A stretch of 6,386 nucleotides of DNA from positions 1 to 6,386 of the forward strand of contig JAAFHM010000281.1 in NCBI GenBank assembly GCA_013298375.1. The letters are read 5' to 3'. The DNA comes from Ignavibacteria bacterium (GTDB lineage: Bacteria; Bacteroidota; Ignavibacteria; Kapaibacteriales; UBA4661). Every line of letters begins with the position of its first letter. Position 1 is the first letter of the stretch. The notes under the pieces were generated by a model. That model did not search any database, was not told the DNA's origin, and saw nothing but the letters and a program-made list of their open reading frames with translations. Shown here piece by piece: positions 1 to 5,325 of the stretch. The translations under genes were made by a program, and so were the position numbers.

Positions 1-1101
1 GATGATCGAATCTAGCCCCGTCAAACGCGCTGGCGTAGAGGATGGAATAACCGATGAAATCGTAGGTGGGCGGCTTTGAAACACTGTGCCACGCACAATG
101 TTTGCGCCAGCCGCCACAATTAGCTGCCCACCAAATGGCAAAATTGAACCGACCGAACGGATAGGAAATCCCGTGTTGATATTCGTCCACGAATCAACGC
201 GATTGGTCTTTGCATAGACTCCAAACGATGTGGCAGCATAGACACGGTCTCCTAAAGCTCCCAAAGCAGTGATATTGGGATTATCAAGCTGGGCATTCAA
301 AGGATTCCATGTTGTTCCGTTATCAAGACTGCGAAACACGCCAGCACCATTTGTCCCCACAAGAATGCTTCCATTGCCAGCGACAGCAAATGCCGAGATG
401 GGAAGCGGGCTGATACCTTGTGAGGGTTGTCTCCATTCGGCATTGAGGCTGTCAGGTGCGGTAACAACAACACCCTCATTCGGCGTTCCTGCAAAAAGGC
501 GGCGCTGGGTGAAAAGCAAGGCGGTGATGTACTGCGTGGACGATAAGCCACTATTATAATATTCCCATGTCGTACCGCCATTTCTGGAGCGAAATACACC
601 ATTATTTGACCCAACAAAAAGAAAGGTGCGGTTGCCAACCGTACCGCCCGCAAGCGCCGTGATGAACGAAGTACCGAAAATTCCGACTCTTATTGGCACT
701 CGTTCCCAACTTTGCCCGCTATTACTAGATTGAAAAAGTCCGTTTGTTGTCCCGGCGTAAAGATTGATGCCTTCAACAAAAAGCGCATTCACCGTTAATG
801 AACTCAAACCATTATTCACCGCCGCCCACGTCCGTCCTGAATCGCTGGAACGGTACACACCCGCTCCGGCAGTTCCGGCAAAAATCAGTTCGCTCGTAGA
901 AGCAAAGCGATTCGGCTGGGAAACAATCGCGGTAATACTCAGAAGGCGCGGCGGCGAGGCATTAGCAGGAAGCCCTTGACTGCTATACTCCCAATTCAGC
1001 GTGGTAATATCTTGCGCGGCAAGCGGTGAAGCGCTGCGGCAGAGCAGAAAGGCTGCGATGAGAAGAAGAACTATTGGAGCGAAATAATATCGTGTTTTCA
1101 T
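1..1101 (-). CDS. Secreted Asp-box (BNR-like) beta-propeller protein, 3' end outside window
   Basis: The minus strand is open from the ATG at 1101-1099 to the left edge: 367 codons without a stop, so the C-terminus is missing. Residues 1-30 form a signal peptide (basic start MKTRYY, hydrophobic core to about 22, then SPLAAQ); there is no proper lipobox at Cys21. The body is a repeat protein. Tryptophans at 38, 92, 132, 179, 223, 265 and 305 recur every 40-54 residues, mostly followed by a turn such as NNGL or NSGL. Four are inside Asp boxes (SSDSGRTW 85-92, SSNSGQSW 125-132, SRNGGTTW 172-179, SLDNGTTW 258-265). Seven units fit a seven-bladed propeller, as in sialidase/VPS10/YCF48-like folds. 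Residues 345-367 (PPTISSVIPSSTPARL) resemble the first strand of an IPT/TIG domain. No sialidase catalytic residues are recognisable, so binding or adhesion at the cell surface is more likely than hydrolysis; that is inference. No Shine-Dalgarno precedes the ATG. Confidence 0.85.
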   Translation of the reverse strand, partial: MKTRYYFAPIVLLLIAAFLLCRSASPLAAQDITTLNWEYSSQGLPANASPPRLLSITAIVSQPNRFASTSELIFAGTAGAGVYRSSDSGRTWAAVNNGLSSLTVNALFVEGINLYAGTTNGLFQSSNSGQSWERVPIRVGIFGTSFITALAGGTVGNRTFLFVGSNNGVFRSRNGGTTWEYYNSGLSSTQYITALLFTQRRLFAGTPNEGVVVTAPDSLNAEWRQPSQGISPLPISAFAVAGNGSILVGTNGAGVFRSLDNGTTWNPLNAQLDNPNITALGALGDRVYAATSFGVYAKTNRVDSWTNINTGFPIRSVGSILPFGGQLIVAAGANIVRGTVFQSRPPTISSVIPSSTPARLTGLDSII

Positions 1102-1250
1102 GCGGTCGTTGAAATAGTCTGTTTTGTTTCGAGAGGTATTTTGAGGCGTTTTAAGGTGCAAAATGTACGATAATGAGACACTTTATGGTATTCCAATGGT
1201 GTACAATCGCCATAACACTACCTATACGCCGCTCTCGTGATATATCTACT

Positions 1251-1263
1251 GCACAGACTGTGC
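1251..1263. promoter_or_regulatory. Operator-like dyad GCACAG-A-CTGTGC
   Basis: A perfect inverted repeat with 6-base arms around a single A lies roughly mid-way between the divergent start codons, followed closely by a run of six T (1266-1271). It could be a binding site for a dimeric regulator. Read as RNA it gives only a 5-bp stem with a 3-base loop, too weak for a good terminator. A dyad this short can occur by chance. Confidence 0.25.
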
Positions 1264-1336
1264 CATTTTTTGTGGATGTTGCCGAAGCAGCAGCACATGG
1301 GGGCTTAAATTACGGAACTTTCTTCTTTTGACCGCA

Positions 1337-1376
1337 TAATTTTGTTCCCGATTATAGGATGAAATGCGTAACTTTG
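1337..1376 (+). promoter_or_regulatory. Candidate Bacteroidota-type promoter elements
   Basis: Two octamers match the TAnnTTTG -7 element known in Bacteroidota: TAATTTTG at 1337-1344 and TAACTTTG at 1369-1376. The second lies 58 bp ahead of the first cluster gene. Its best upstream partner is TTTG at 1341-1344, with a 24-bp spacer, slightly longer than usual; the first octamer has no evident -33 element. The position suits transcription of the plus-strand cluster, but the motif match is the only evidence. Confidence 0.3.
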
Positions 1377-1422
1377 TGGCTTGGTAGTTTTATGTATGTA
1401 GTTGATTCTGTACAATTATTTC

Positions 1423-1428
1423 AGGAGA
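1423..1428 (+). promoter_or_regulatory. Ribosome binding site AGGAGA
   Basis: AGGAGA sits six bases before the ATG at 1435. It decides the start of the first PD-(D/E)XK-like gene in favour of 1435 over the upstream in-frame TTG at 1402. The 1435 start also makes its N-terminus match that of the downstream paralogue. Confidence 0.8.
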
Positions 1429-1434
1429 AAAGCG

Positions 1435-2058
1435 ATGGCATACCGACAGTTTAAGATGCCGCAACTCAAACGAGAGTTTGGTCTCCGAGAAAAAAAAGCG
1501 CGAATATTTGAAAATGTTGCGCCTATTGAACCAAGCAAATGGCTTCAGATGACACTCAGAGCCGGGCAAGAAATGCAATTGATTACGGAGAAGGCAAAAT
1601 CTGAATTTGTTGTTGCGCCGATGCTCATGGAATTATGCTTGCGGTCAAACAAAGCATTTAGTGTATTCTCGGGTGTTACATTGAAAGTAGATACAAAGCG
1701 CAATCTGAATGGAGAGTGTGATTTCTTACTTTCGAGCCAAGACACTATCGAATTGGAATCGGCAGTCTTTGCATTAGTCGAGGCAAAAAACGGACTGATT
1801 GACGAAGGCATTCCGCAATGTGCGGCACAAATGCTTGCAGCGCGGATTTTTAATGGCGAGGATGAGGTTCAAAATATTTATGGCTGCGTGACCAATACGG
1901 ACGAATGGCAGTTTCTTAAACTTGAAGGTCAAACATTAATTATTGATAAACGGAGATTATATTTCAATGAATTACCTCTGATTTTAGGAACAATTATTAC
2001 CATCGCAAAGCAGTACGTGGATTTACCGGAACTTGCTGCGGAACCTATACTTGCGTGA
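1435..2058 (+). CDS. Uncharacterised PD-(D/E)XK-like protein, tandem copy 1
   Basis: This 207-residue protein has no confident named function. The pattern fits a PD-(D/E)XK nuclease fold: a helix with Glu57 in EKAKSEF (and Glu66), Asp96 in GECDFLL, then Glu116-x-Lys118 in LVEAK, followed by a helix starting at Gln128-Cys (PQCAAQMLAARIFN), and a later strand pair YGCVTNTDEWQFLKL (149-163). From memory the same arrangement (EKA+SE, C/G-DF, VEAK, GQC-A-M-AA, YG-VT-W-F) marks a large uncharacterised family common in cyanobacteria and seen in Bacteroidota. All proposed active-site residues are present, so it may be an active nuclease; target and partner are unknown. It is cytoplasmic by composition, with no signal or membrane segment. 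The next gene is a paralogue, about two-thirds identical by hand alignment, starting 38 bp downstream. The start at 1435 is set by a good ribosome binding site and by alignment with the paralogue. Confidence 0.85.
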   Translation: MAYRQFKMPQLKREFGLREKKARIFENVAPIEPSKWLQMTLRAGQEMQLITEKAKSEFVVAPMLMELCLRSNKAFSVFSGVTLKVDTKRNLNGECDFLLSSQDTIELESAVFALVEAKNGLIDEGIPQCAAQMLAARIFNGEDEVQNIYGCVTNTDEWQFLKLEGQTLIIDKRRLYFNELPLILGTIITIAKQYVDLPELAAEPILA

Positions 2059-2096
2059 TATTTTTCACGGTCATCATCTTTGGAAACTTTAAAAAT

Positions 2097-2723
2097 ATGT
2101 CATACCGTAGATTCAAAATGCCGGAATTGAAACGTGAATTTGGATTAGCGGAAGAGAAACGAAAATCTCTTTTCCACGATATTACGCCCGTTGAACCAAG
2201 TAATTGGCTCAAAACAACATTAGCAGCAGGTCGAAAAATGCCGCTTGTCAGTGAGAAAGCGAAATCAGAATTTCTTGTCGCACCAATACTCACGGAATTA
2301 TGCCTACGCACTGATTCTGCCTTCGGTGTATTTTCGGGTATTGCGTTGGATGCAGACAAAAAATCGCATTTGAACGGTGAGTGCGATTTTATTTTATCCG
2401 ACAAAAATACATTTTCGCTGGAATCATCGGTGTTCGCTTTGGTAGAAGCAAAGAAAGATGATTTGGAAGATGCTGTACCACAATGCACCGCACAAATGCT
2501 AGCTGCCAGAATCTTTAACGGCAACGACGAAAATCAAGCCATCTACGGATGCGTGACGAATACCAACGAATGGCAGTTTTTGAAATTAGACAAAAAAACG
2601 ATTATCATTGACCGCGACACGTATTATTTCAATCAGTTGCCGATGATTTTGGGTATCATCATTCACATCATCGGGCAGTACGTGGATTTGCCGGAACTTG
2701 CTGCGGAGCCGATACTTACCTGA
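2097..2723 (+). CDS. Uncharacterised PD-(D/E)XK-like protein, tandem copy 2
   Basis: This 208-residue protein is a close paralogue of the gene before it: about 136 of 207 positions are identical with a single one-residue gap near residue 20. The conserved blocks are the N-terminus (MSYRRFKMPELKREFGL), SEKAKSEF (52-59), LNGECDF (92-98), VFALVEAK (112-119), QMLAARIFNG, IYGCVTNT and the terminal QYVDLPELAAEPIL. The putative catalytic set is kept: Glu58, Asp97, Glu117, Lys119, with Gln129. The ATG at 2097 is chosen over the in-frame GTG at 2055 because only the former matches the paralogue's N-terminus; a longer form would overlap the upstream stop and add 14 unmatched residues. There is no clear Shine-Dalgarno (only GGAAAC further upstream). 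Sampled sequence is about 40% G+C, lower than alaS. Both copies look intact, which suggests distinct selected roles or a hetero-oligomer; that is inference. Confidence 0.85.
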   Translation: MSYRRFKMPELKREFGLAEEKRKSLFHDITPVEPSNWLKTTLAAGRKMPLVSEKAKSEFLVAPILTELCLRTDSAFGVFSGIALDADKKSHLNGECDFILSDKNTFSLESSVFALVEAKKDDLEDAVPQCTAQMLAARIFNGNDENQAIYGCVTNTNEWQFLKLDKKTIIIDRDTYYFNQLPMILGIIIHIIGQYVDLPELAAEPILT

Positions 2724-2725
2724 GG
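2722..2725 (+). promoter_or_regulatory. Ribosome binding site GAGG overlapping upstream stop
   Basis: GAGG overlaps the TGA of the preceding gene and lies four bases before the ATG at 2730. It supports that start and suggests translational coupling between the PD-(D/E)XK-like gene and the DinB-like gene. Confidence 0.5.
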
Positions 2726-2729
2726 CACT

Positions 2730-3212
2730 ATGAAGGCTGAATGTCGCTTAAATACATGGATGCTTGCTTTTACAAGTAGTCTCATCGAAGATTTATCCGA
2801 TGAGCAAGTGTATATGCGCCTTAGCGTCACCAATCCGCCCGCGTGGATACTCGGGCATCTGGCAGCAGAAGCGGATAAAGCGCTAGGTATACTCGGCAAA
2901 GAACAACTCTTGCCCAATGACTGGCACAGCGCATATTTACAAGGCTCGTCACCCGATGCCGTAATGGTGCGCCGCACCAAGCACGAACTCTGGCAGGCAA
3001 ACGAAGCCGTGTACGCCTCGCTCCGCGAGACCGTTCTAGCTTTACCACCAGAGCGTCTTGCCGAGCCATCGCACAGCGATTTTTTGCGCGAACATTTGCC
3101 GACAAAAGAGGCGTGGTTTGGGCATATTTTGACAACGCATATAGCAATGCACGCCGGGCAGATACAGTATTGGCGACGGTTGCAGGGTTTGGAACGTGGG
3201 TTTGAGAAATAA
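2730..3212 (+). CDS. DinB-like (DinB/YfiT fold) putative metal-dependent protein
   Basis: The 160-residue product looks like a DinB_2-type four-helix bundle. The family's three-histidine metal site is visible: His43 in WILGHLAAEAD and the HxxxH pair His137/His141 in THIAMHAGQIQYWRR. Length and the terminal position of the HxxxH-GQI helix are typical. Known relatives include bacillithiol- or mycothiol-dependent transferases and hydrolases, but most members, including this subtype, have no assigned substrate; the old link to DNA damage comes only from the name. The start at 2730 follows the upstream stop by six bases and carries a GAGG site, so it is probably cotranscribed with the preceding genes. 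Its place among accessory genes is the only hint of role. The antitoxin gene begins 12 bp downstream. Confidence 0.85.
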   Translation: MKAECRLNTWMLAFTSSLIEDLSDEQVYMRLSVTNPPAWILGHLAAEADKALGILGKEQLLPNDWHSAYLQGSSPDAVMVRRTKHELWQANEAVYASLRETVLALPPERLAEPSHSDFLREHLPTKEAWFGHILTTHIAMHAGQIQYWRRLQGLERGFEK

Positions 3213-3214
3213 TG

Positions 3215-3225
3215 TATTTGAAATA
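3215..3225. promoter_or_regulatory. Candidate autoregulatory operator TATTTGAAATA
   Basis: A perfect 11-bp palindrome (TATTT-G-AAATA) lies between the DinB-like gene and the antitoxin, ending on the A of the antitoxin start codon. Phd/YefM antitoxins commonly bind short palindromes just ahead of their own gene, so the position is apt. The sequence is A+T-rich and short, so chance is quite possible. Confidence 0.3.
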
Positions 3226-3482
3226 TGACAACTATCATCAACATCGAAACCAGCAAATATCAGCTTTCCGACCTGCTCACGCTAGTGCAGGGCGGGAACG
3301 AAGTGATTGTGCAGGAAGGCGCGAAAATTGTAGCCCGTCTTTTGCCACCTGAAGAAGAACCCGTTGCTCAAAAAGCAAAACCGTTTATCTTTGATTTATC
3401 AGCCGCCTCAGGCAAAATGGTGATGAGTGATGACTTTGATGACGAACTCCCGATGGAGTTTTGGCTTGGAGACGACGCATGA
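3225..3482 (+). CDS. Type II antitoxin, Phd/YefM family
   Basis: This 85-residue protein begins MTTIINIETSKYQLSDLLTL and continues VQGGNEVIVQEGAKIVARLLPPE, the usual Phd/YefM pattern: a first strand, a helix that sets substructure (residues about 8-21), then the strand pair with the conserved 'G..V.I...G..VARL' signature. This N-terminal half should dimerise and bind the operator. The acidic C-terminal tail (DLSAASGKMVMSDDFDDELPMEFW, about residues 57-80) is the region expected to wrap and block the toxin. Its stop overlaps the toxin start by four bases (ATGA), the normal translational coupling for such pairs. It likely represses its own promoter, but the gap to the DinB-like gene is only 12 bp, so upstream transcription may also reach it. 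There is no clear Shine-Dalgarno. Confidence 0.9.
   Translation: MTTIINIETSKYQLSDLLTLVQGGNEVIVQEGAKIVARLLPPEEEPVAQKAKPFIFDLSAASGKMVMSDDFDDELPMEFWLGDDA
3468..3471 (+). promoter_or_regulatory. Ribosome binding site GGAG for the PIN toxin
   Basis: GGAG lies inside the 3' end of the antitoxin gene, seven bases before the ATG at 3479. It decides the toxin start in favour of 3479 over the upstream in-frame codon at 3461. Confidence 0.6.
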
Positions 3483-3862
3483 AGATTTTGCTGGATACTC
3501 ATGCTTTTATCTGGGCGGATAACGATTCTCAAAAACTTTCTTCCACTGCGAAAGATGCTATTGCTCAAGCAATGATGCGGTATGTGAGCATTGTCAGTAT
3601 TTGGGAAATTCAGATTAAATCGTCGCTTGGCAAGCTGCCGCTTAGAAAGCCACTTGCGGCATTGCTTCTTGACCAATACGAACAAAACAGCATTCAAATT
3701 CTGCCCATCACCCCAGACCACATCTACCGTTTGGCAGATTTACCGCCCATTCACGGCGACCCGTTTGACCGAATGCTCATTGCTCAAGCACAACACGAGG
3801 ATTTGACGCTGGTAACGGCGGATGAAAAAATTGCGCAATATGCCGTGCAGACGGCTTGGTAA
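3479..3862 (+). CDS. vapC: Type II toxin, VapC-like PIN-domain ribonuclease
   Basis: The 127-residue product is a single PIN domain of standard VapC length. Acidic residues expected to hold Mg2+ are all present: Asp6 in MKILLDTHAFIW, Glu43 in SIVSIWEIQIK, Asp94 and Asp97 in HGDPFDRMLIAQA, and Asp115 in VTADEKI. The family cleaves RNA, often tRNA or rRNA, and arrests growth unless bound by its antitoxin; the target here is unknown. The subgroup with 'LLDTHAFIW' and 'GDPFDRMLIAQA' is the one usually paired with Phd/YefM antitoxins, which matches the upstream gene. The start overlaps the antitoxin stop in ATGA. No residue appears missing, so the toxin is probably active. Confidence 0.92.
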   Translation: MKILLDTHAFIWADNDSQKLSSTAKDAIAQAMMRYVSIVSIWEIQIKSSLGKLPLRKPLAALLLDQYEQNSIQILPITPDHIYRLADLPPIHGDPFDRMLIAQAQHEDLTLVTADEKIAQYAVQTAW

Positions 3863-3875
3863 CAGGCTTTTTTTT
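3842..3875 (+). terminator. Weak terminator-like structure after the toxin gene
   Basis: A 5-bp stem with a 4-base loop (GCCGT-GCAG-ACGGC, 3842-3855) lies at the end of the toxin gene. A run of eight T follows at 3868-3875, but 12 bases separate the two, which is not the compact form of an efficient intrinsic terminator. It may cause partial termination at the end of the toxin-antitoxin unit; it could equally be meaningless. Confidence 0.2.
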
Positions 3876-3904
3876 GACCCAAAATATTGTAAAAAATCGT
3901 ATTT

Positions 3905-4885
3905 ATGCAACTCAAACAGTCAAAATATAGCCAAGACTTTATTCCCGGCAATAATGGATTTGTCGGGGGGCTAACATTTATTCCCGGCGGGCTGAATGAA
4001 ACCTTGCAATCGGAATTTAATGGTTTACTCGAAAAAATTATTGACTCTATCAAAGCCGGAGAAAGCTATTCTCGTATGGCGATGATACTTGCACCGAAGG
4101 TATTTGCTTGGCGCACAAGAGTTTTACGGTATCTTCAAGATTATCGCAAAGATTTGTTGGCAGAAACGAAAAACCCGATTGATTTTTTGCGTGAGAGCCA
4201 AGAAAATGACGAGCGAATGACGATATTACTGACGCTCTTTGACACAGCATTACAACTTGAAAGAGATATTATCCAGCAAGCAGCATTGAATACACAGAAA
4301 TCAGTGCCTGATATTCTCGAAAAAAGTATCGCCGCTATTACACTGGAAGATTATCACGGTCAAATGCGATTGATTACATTGAAGTATAGCTCGTTCAAAG
4401 CCTCGTTCGTAGAGCGTTTGCTCCATAGTTCGTTGGCAGTAGAGATTGCTTCGTATATCGTTTATTTGCTCCATAAAGGACGAATAACGTTAGAGGAGAA
4501 AAGACGTGAATTGTTGGTGCTGTTTATATCCGAGCAACTAGCACAAATGCTTGGTTATGAGCTATTTTTGCTGAATATGGACGCGCTTCTTGCATTAGGC
4601 AAGCTACAAAAGAATTGGGACGATGACGGTGCAGAGCCGCCAACGAGCGACGCTCTTGCAGCAGCCAGCGATTGGTTGCAACAAGCAAAACTTGGCGAAC
4701 TTGCCCTTAGCGGTGGACGAGTAAATGCCTTTCCAACACGGAGCGGCGGCATTCAAATTGATATTGACGGCTTGGAACGTCCTTTGGAGATTGAGATTTC
4801 TCCCGACGGCGCAATGGAATTGCTGGAATATAATCAGAACCTCGACCTCGTAAGTCGTCATCCTTTGCAGTTCTTACCGTTTTGA
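3905..4885 (+). CDS. Unknown protein: helical N-terminal region plus NWD..GA-type C-terminal domain
   Basis: I cannot assign a function to this 326-residue protein. Residues 30-235 appear almost wholly helical, rich in Leu, Glu, Lys and Arg, with no clear membrane segment or signal peptide. The C-terminal 95 residues look like a separate domain: LGKLQKNWDDDGAEPPTSDAL (231-251), then a helix (AAASDWLQQAK), then a strand-rich part with AFPTRSGGIQIDIDG (275-289) and LEIEISPDGAMELLEYN (294-310). From memory, stand-alone proteins with 'L..L..NWDG.GA.P' followed by 'P...GGI...W' and a final 'EI...G' are widespread, unannotated, and often sit beside a second small gene, as here. The start is firm: an in-frame TAA at 3890-3892 precedes it and no other ATG intervenes. 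The next gene begins 12 bp downstream, suggesting a functional pair. The long helical N-terminal extension is the unusual part. Confidence 0.75.
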   Translation: MQLKQSKYSQDFIPGNNGFVGGLTFIPGGLNETLQSEFNGLLEKIIDSIKAGESYSRMAMILAPKVFAWRTRVLRYLQDYRKDLLAETKNPIDFLRESQENDERMTILLTLFDTALQLERDIIQQAALNTQKSVPDILEKSIAAITLEDYHGQMRLITLKYSSFKASFVERLLHSSLAVEIASYIVYLLHKGRITLEEKRRELLVLFISEQLAQMLGYELFLLNMDALLALGKLQKNWDDDGAEPPTSDALAAASDWLQQAKLGELALSGGRVNAFPTRSGGIQIDIDGLERPLEIEISPDGAMELLEYNQNLDLVSRHPLQFLPF

Positions 4886-4897
4886 AGCATTGCTGGT

Positions 4898-5269
4898 ATG
4901 AGTTATCTTCACACAATCATTACGGCGGACATACTTATACGGCGTATTCCCAAAGTTCCCAGTCATTTCAAGGTCGTTGAAGGGCGCATGATTGCTAACA
5001 GCATCGCTTTTTCAACCAAACCGGATGAAGACGGCTTGTCCGTTGATATTCTCGCTTTGACAACATTGCTTCAAGCAGTCCAGAACCCGCAGAAAAACTA
5101 CGCAGGGTTGCTGAAAGCAGAAATTCCCATGAACGAAAAATTTGAATGCAAGCATGACCCGATAGACGGCAATAATGCTCATGCTCTGATTGTCGGCAAT
5201 ACACGACCGATTGCGAAAAAGCTGGCGGCGGCTTGTACGGTGCAGGAAGTATTGCCCGAAATCTTCTAA
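4898..5269 (+). CDS. Unknown small protein with LSVD and HALIVG motifs, partner of preceding gene
   Basis: This 123-residue protein has no named function I can support. Visible conserved-looking blocks are IANSIAFSTKPDEDGLSVDIL (32-52), KFECKHDPIDGNNAHALIVG (81-100) and a final helix RPIAKKLAAACTVQ. The order 'aF....DEDGLSV' ... 'v..DP..GN.AHA.I.G' ... 'LA....v' resembles, from memory, small unannotated proteins found next to NWD..GA proteins in cyanobacteria and other phyla. The possible ligand-type residues are Cys84, His86, Asp87 and His95, but no fold is recognised and catalysis is speculative. There is no signal peptide or membrane segment. It follows the previous gene by 12 bp in the same direction and probably shares its transcript; no Shine-Dalgarno is apparent. 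The 56-bp gap to alaS holds no terminator. Confidence 0.75.
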   Translation: MSYLHTIITADILIRRIPKVPSHFKVVEGRMIANSIAFSTKPDEDGLSVDILALTTLLQAVQNPQKNYAGLLKAEIPMNEKFECKHDPIDGNNAHALIVGNTRPIAKKLAAACTVQEVLPEIF

Positions 5270-5281
5270 TACCACACAAAA

Positions 5282-5312
5282 ACTCAACACTAAAACCTCA
5301 TCACTCAACACT
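5282..5312. repeat. Direct repeat ACTCAACACT x2 in the alaS leader
   Basis: ACTCAACACT occurs at 5282-5291 and again at 5303-5312, with starts 21 bp apart (two helical turns), in the A/C-rich gap just before alaS. Spacing of two turns would place two bound proteins on the same DNA face, or the repeat could be a simple-sequence by-product of a low-G leader. The leader has almost no G, so it would be unstructured as RNA, which suits initiation without a Shine-Dalgarno. Confidence 0.45.
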
Positions 5313-5325
5313 TTTCCCACAACCA

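Larger units (their letters stand above)
1102..1434. other. Divergent intergenic region (333 bp)
   Basis: This stretch separates the minus-strand propeller gene from the plus-strand cluster and should carry promoters for both. I see no convincing gene. One 25-codon frame (1163-1240, MYDNETLYGIP...) has a weak AAGG upstream but nothing else in its favour. Notable contents are a 13-bp dyad at 1251-1263, two TAnnTTTG motifs at 1337-1344 and 1369-1376, and the ribosome binding site at 1423-1428. The rest shows no obvious repeat, tRNA or structured RNA by eye. Confidence 0.6.

Noticed and set aside
269..979. Plus- and minus-strand frames of 71-118 codons inside the propeller gene region
   Set aside because: They are in other frames of a long open minus-strand gene with clear repeats and a signal peptide; their translations are low-complexity or unlike any family.
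1163..1240. A 25-codon plus-strand frame with a weak AAGG upstream
   Set aside because: It is very short, has no recognisable motif, and would arise easily by chance; not called as a gene.
1435..2723. Calling the two PD-(D/E)XK-like genes restriction endonucleases
   Set aside because: No methyltransferase or specificity gene is adjacent and the family is not known to me as a restriction enzyme, so the call is limited to the fold-level pattern.
2663..3256. A 197-codon minus-strand frame opposite the DinB-like gene
   Set aside because: Its translation is rich in Cys, Ser and Arg with no motif, and the plus strand carries a clear three-histidine DinB-like protein.
3874..3903. TTGACC followed by a TCGTAT-like hexamer as a sigma-70 promoter for the gene at 3905
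   Set aside because: The -10 match is poor and the transcript would begin inside the start codon region; not convincing.
1390..5325. CRISPR array, insertion sequence or tRNA gene in the accessory block
   Set aside because: I looked for regularly spaced repeats, transposase-like proteins with flanking inverted repeats, and cloverleaf sequences, and saw none; the only repeated DNA is the gene duplication and the short leader repeat.
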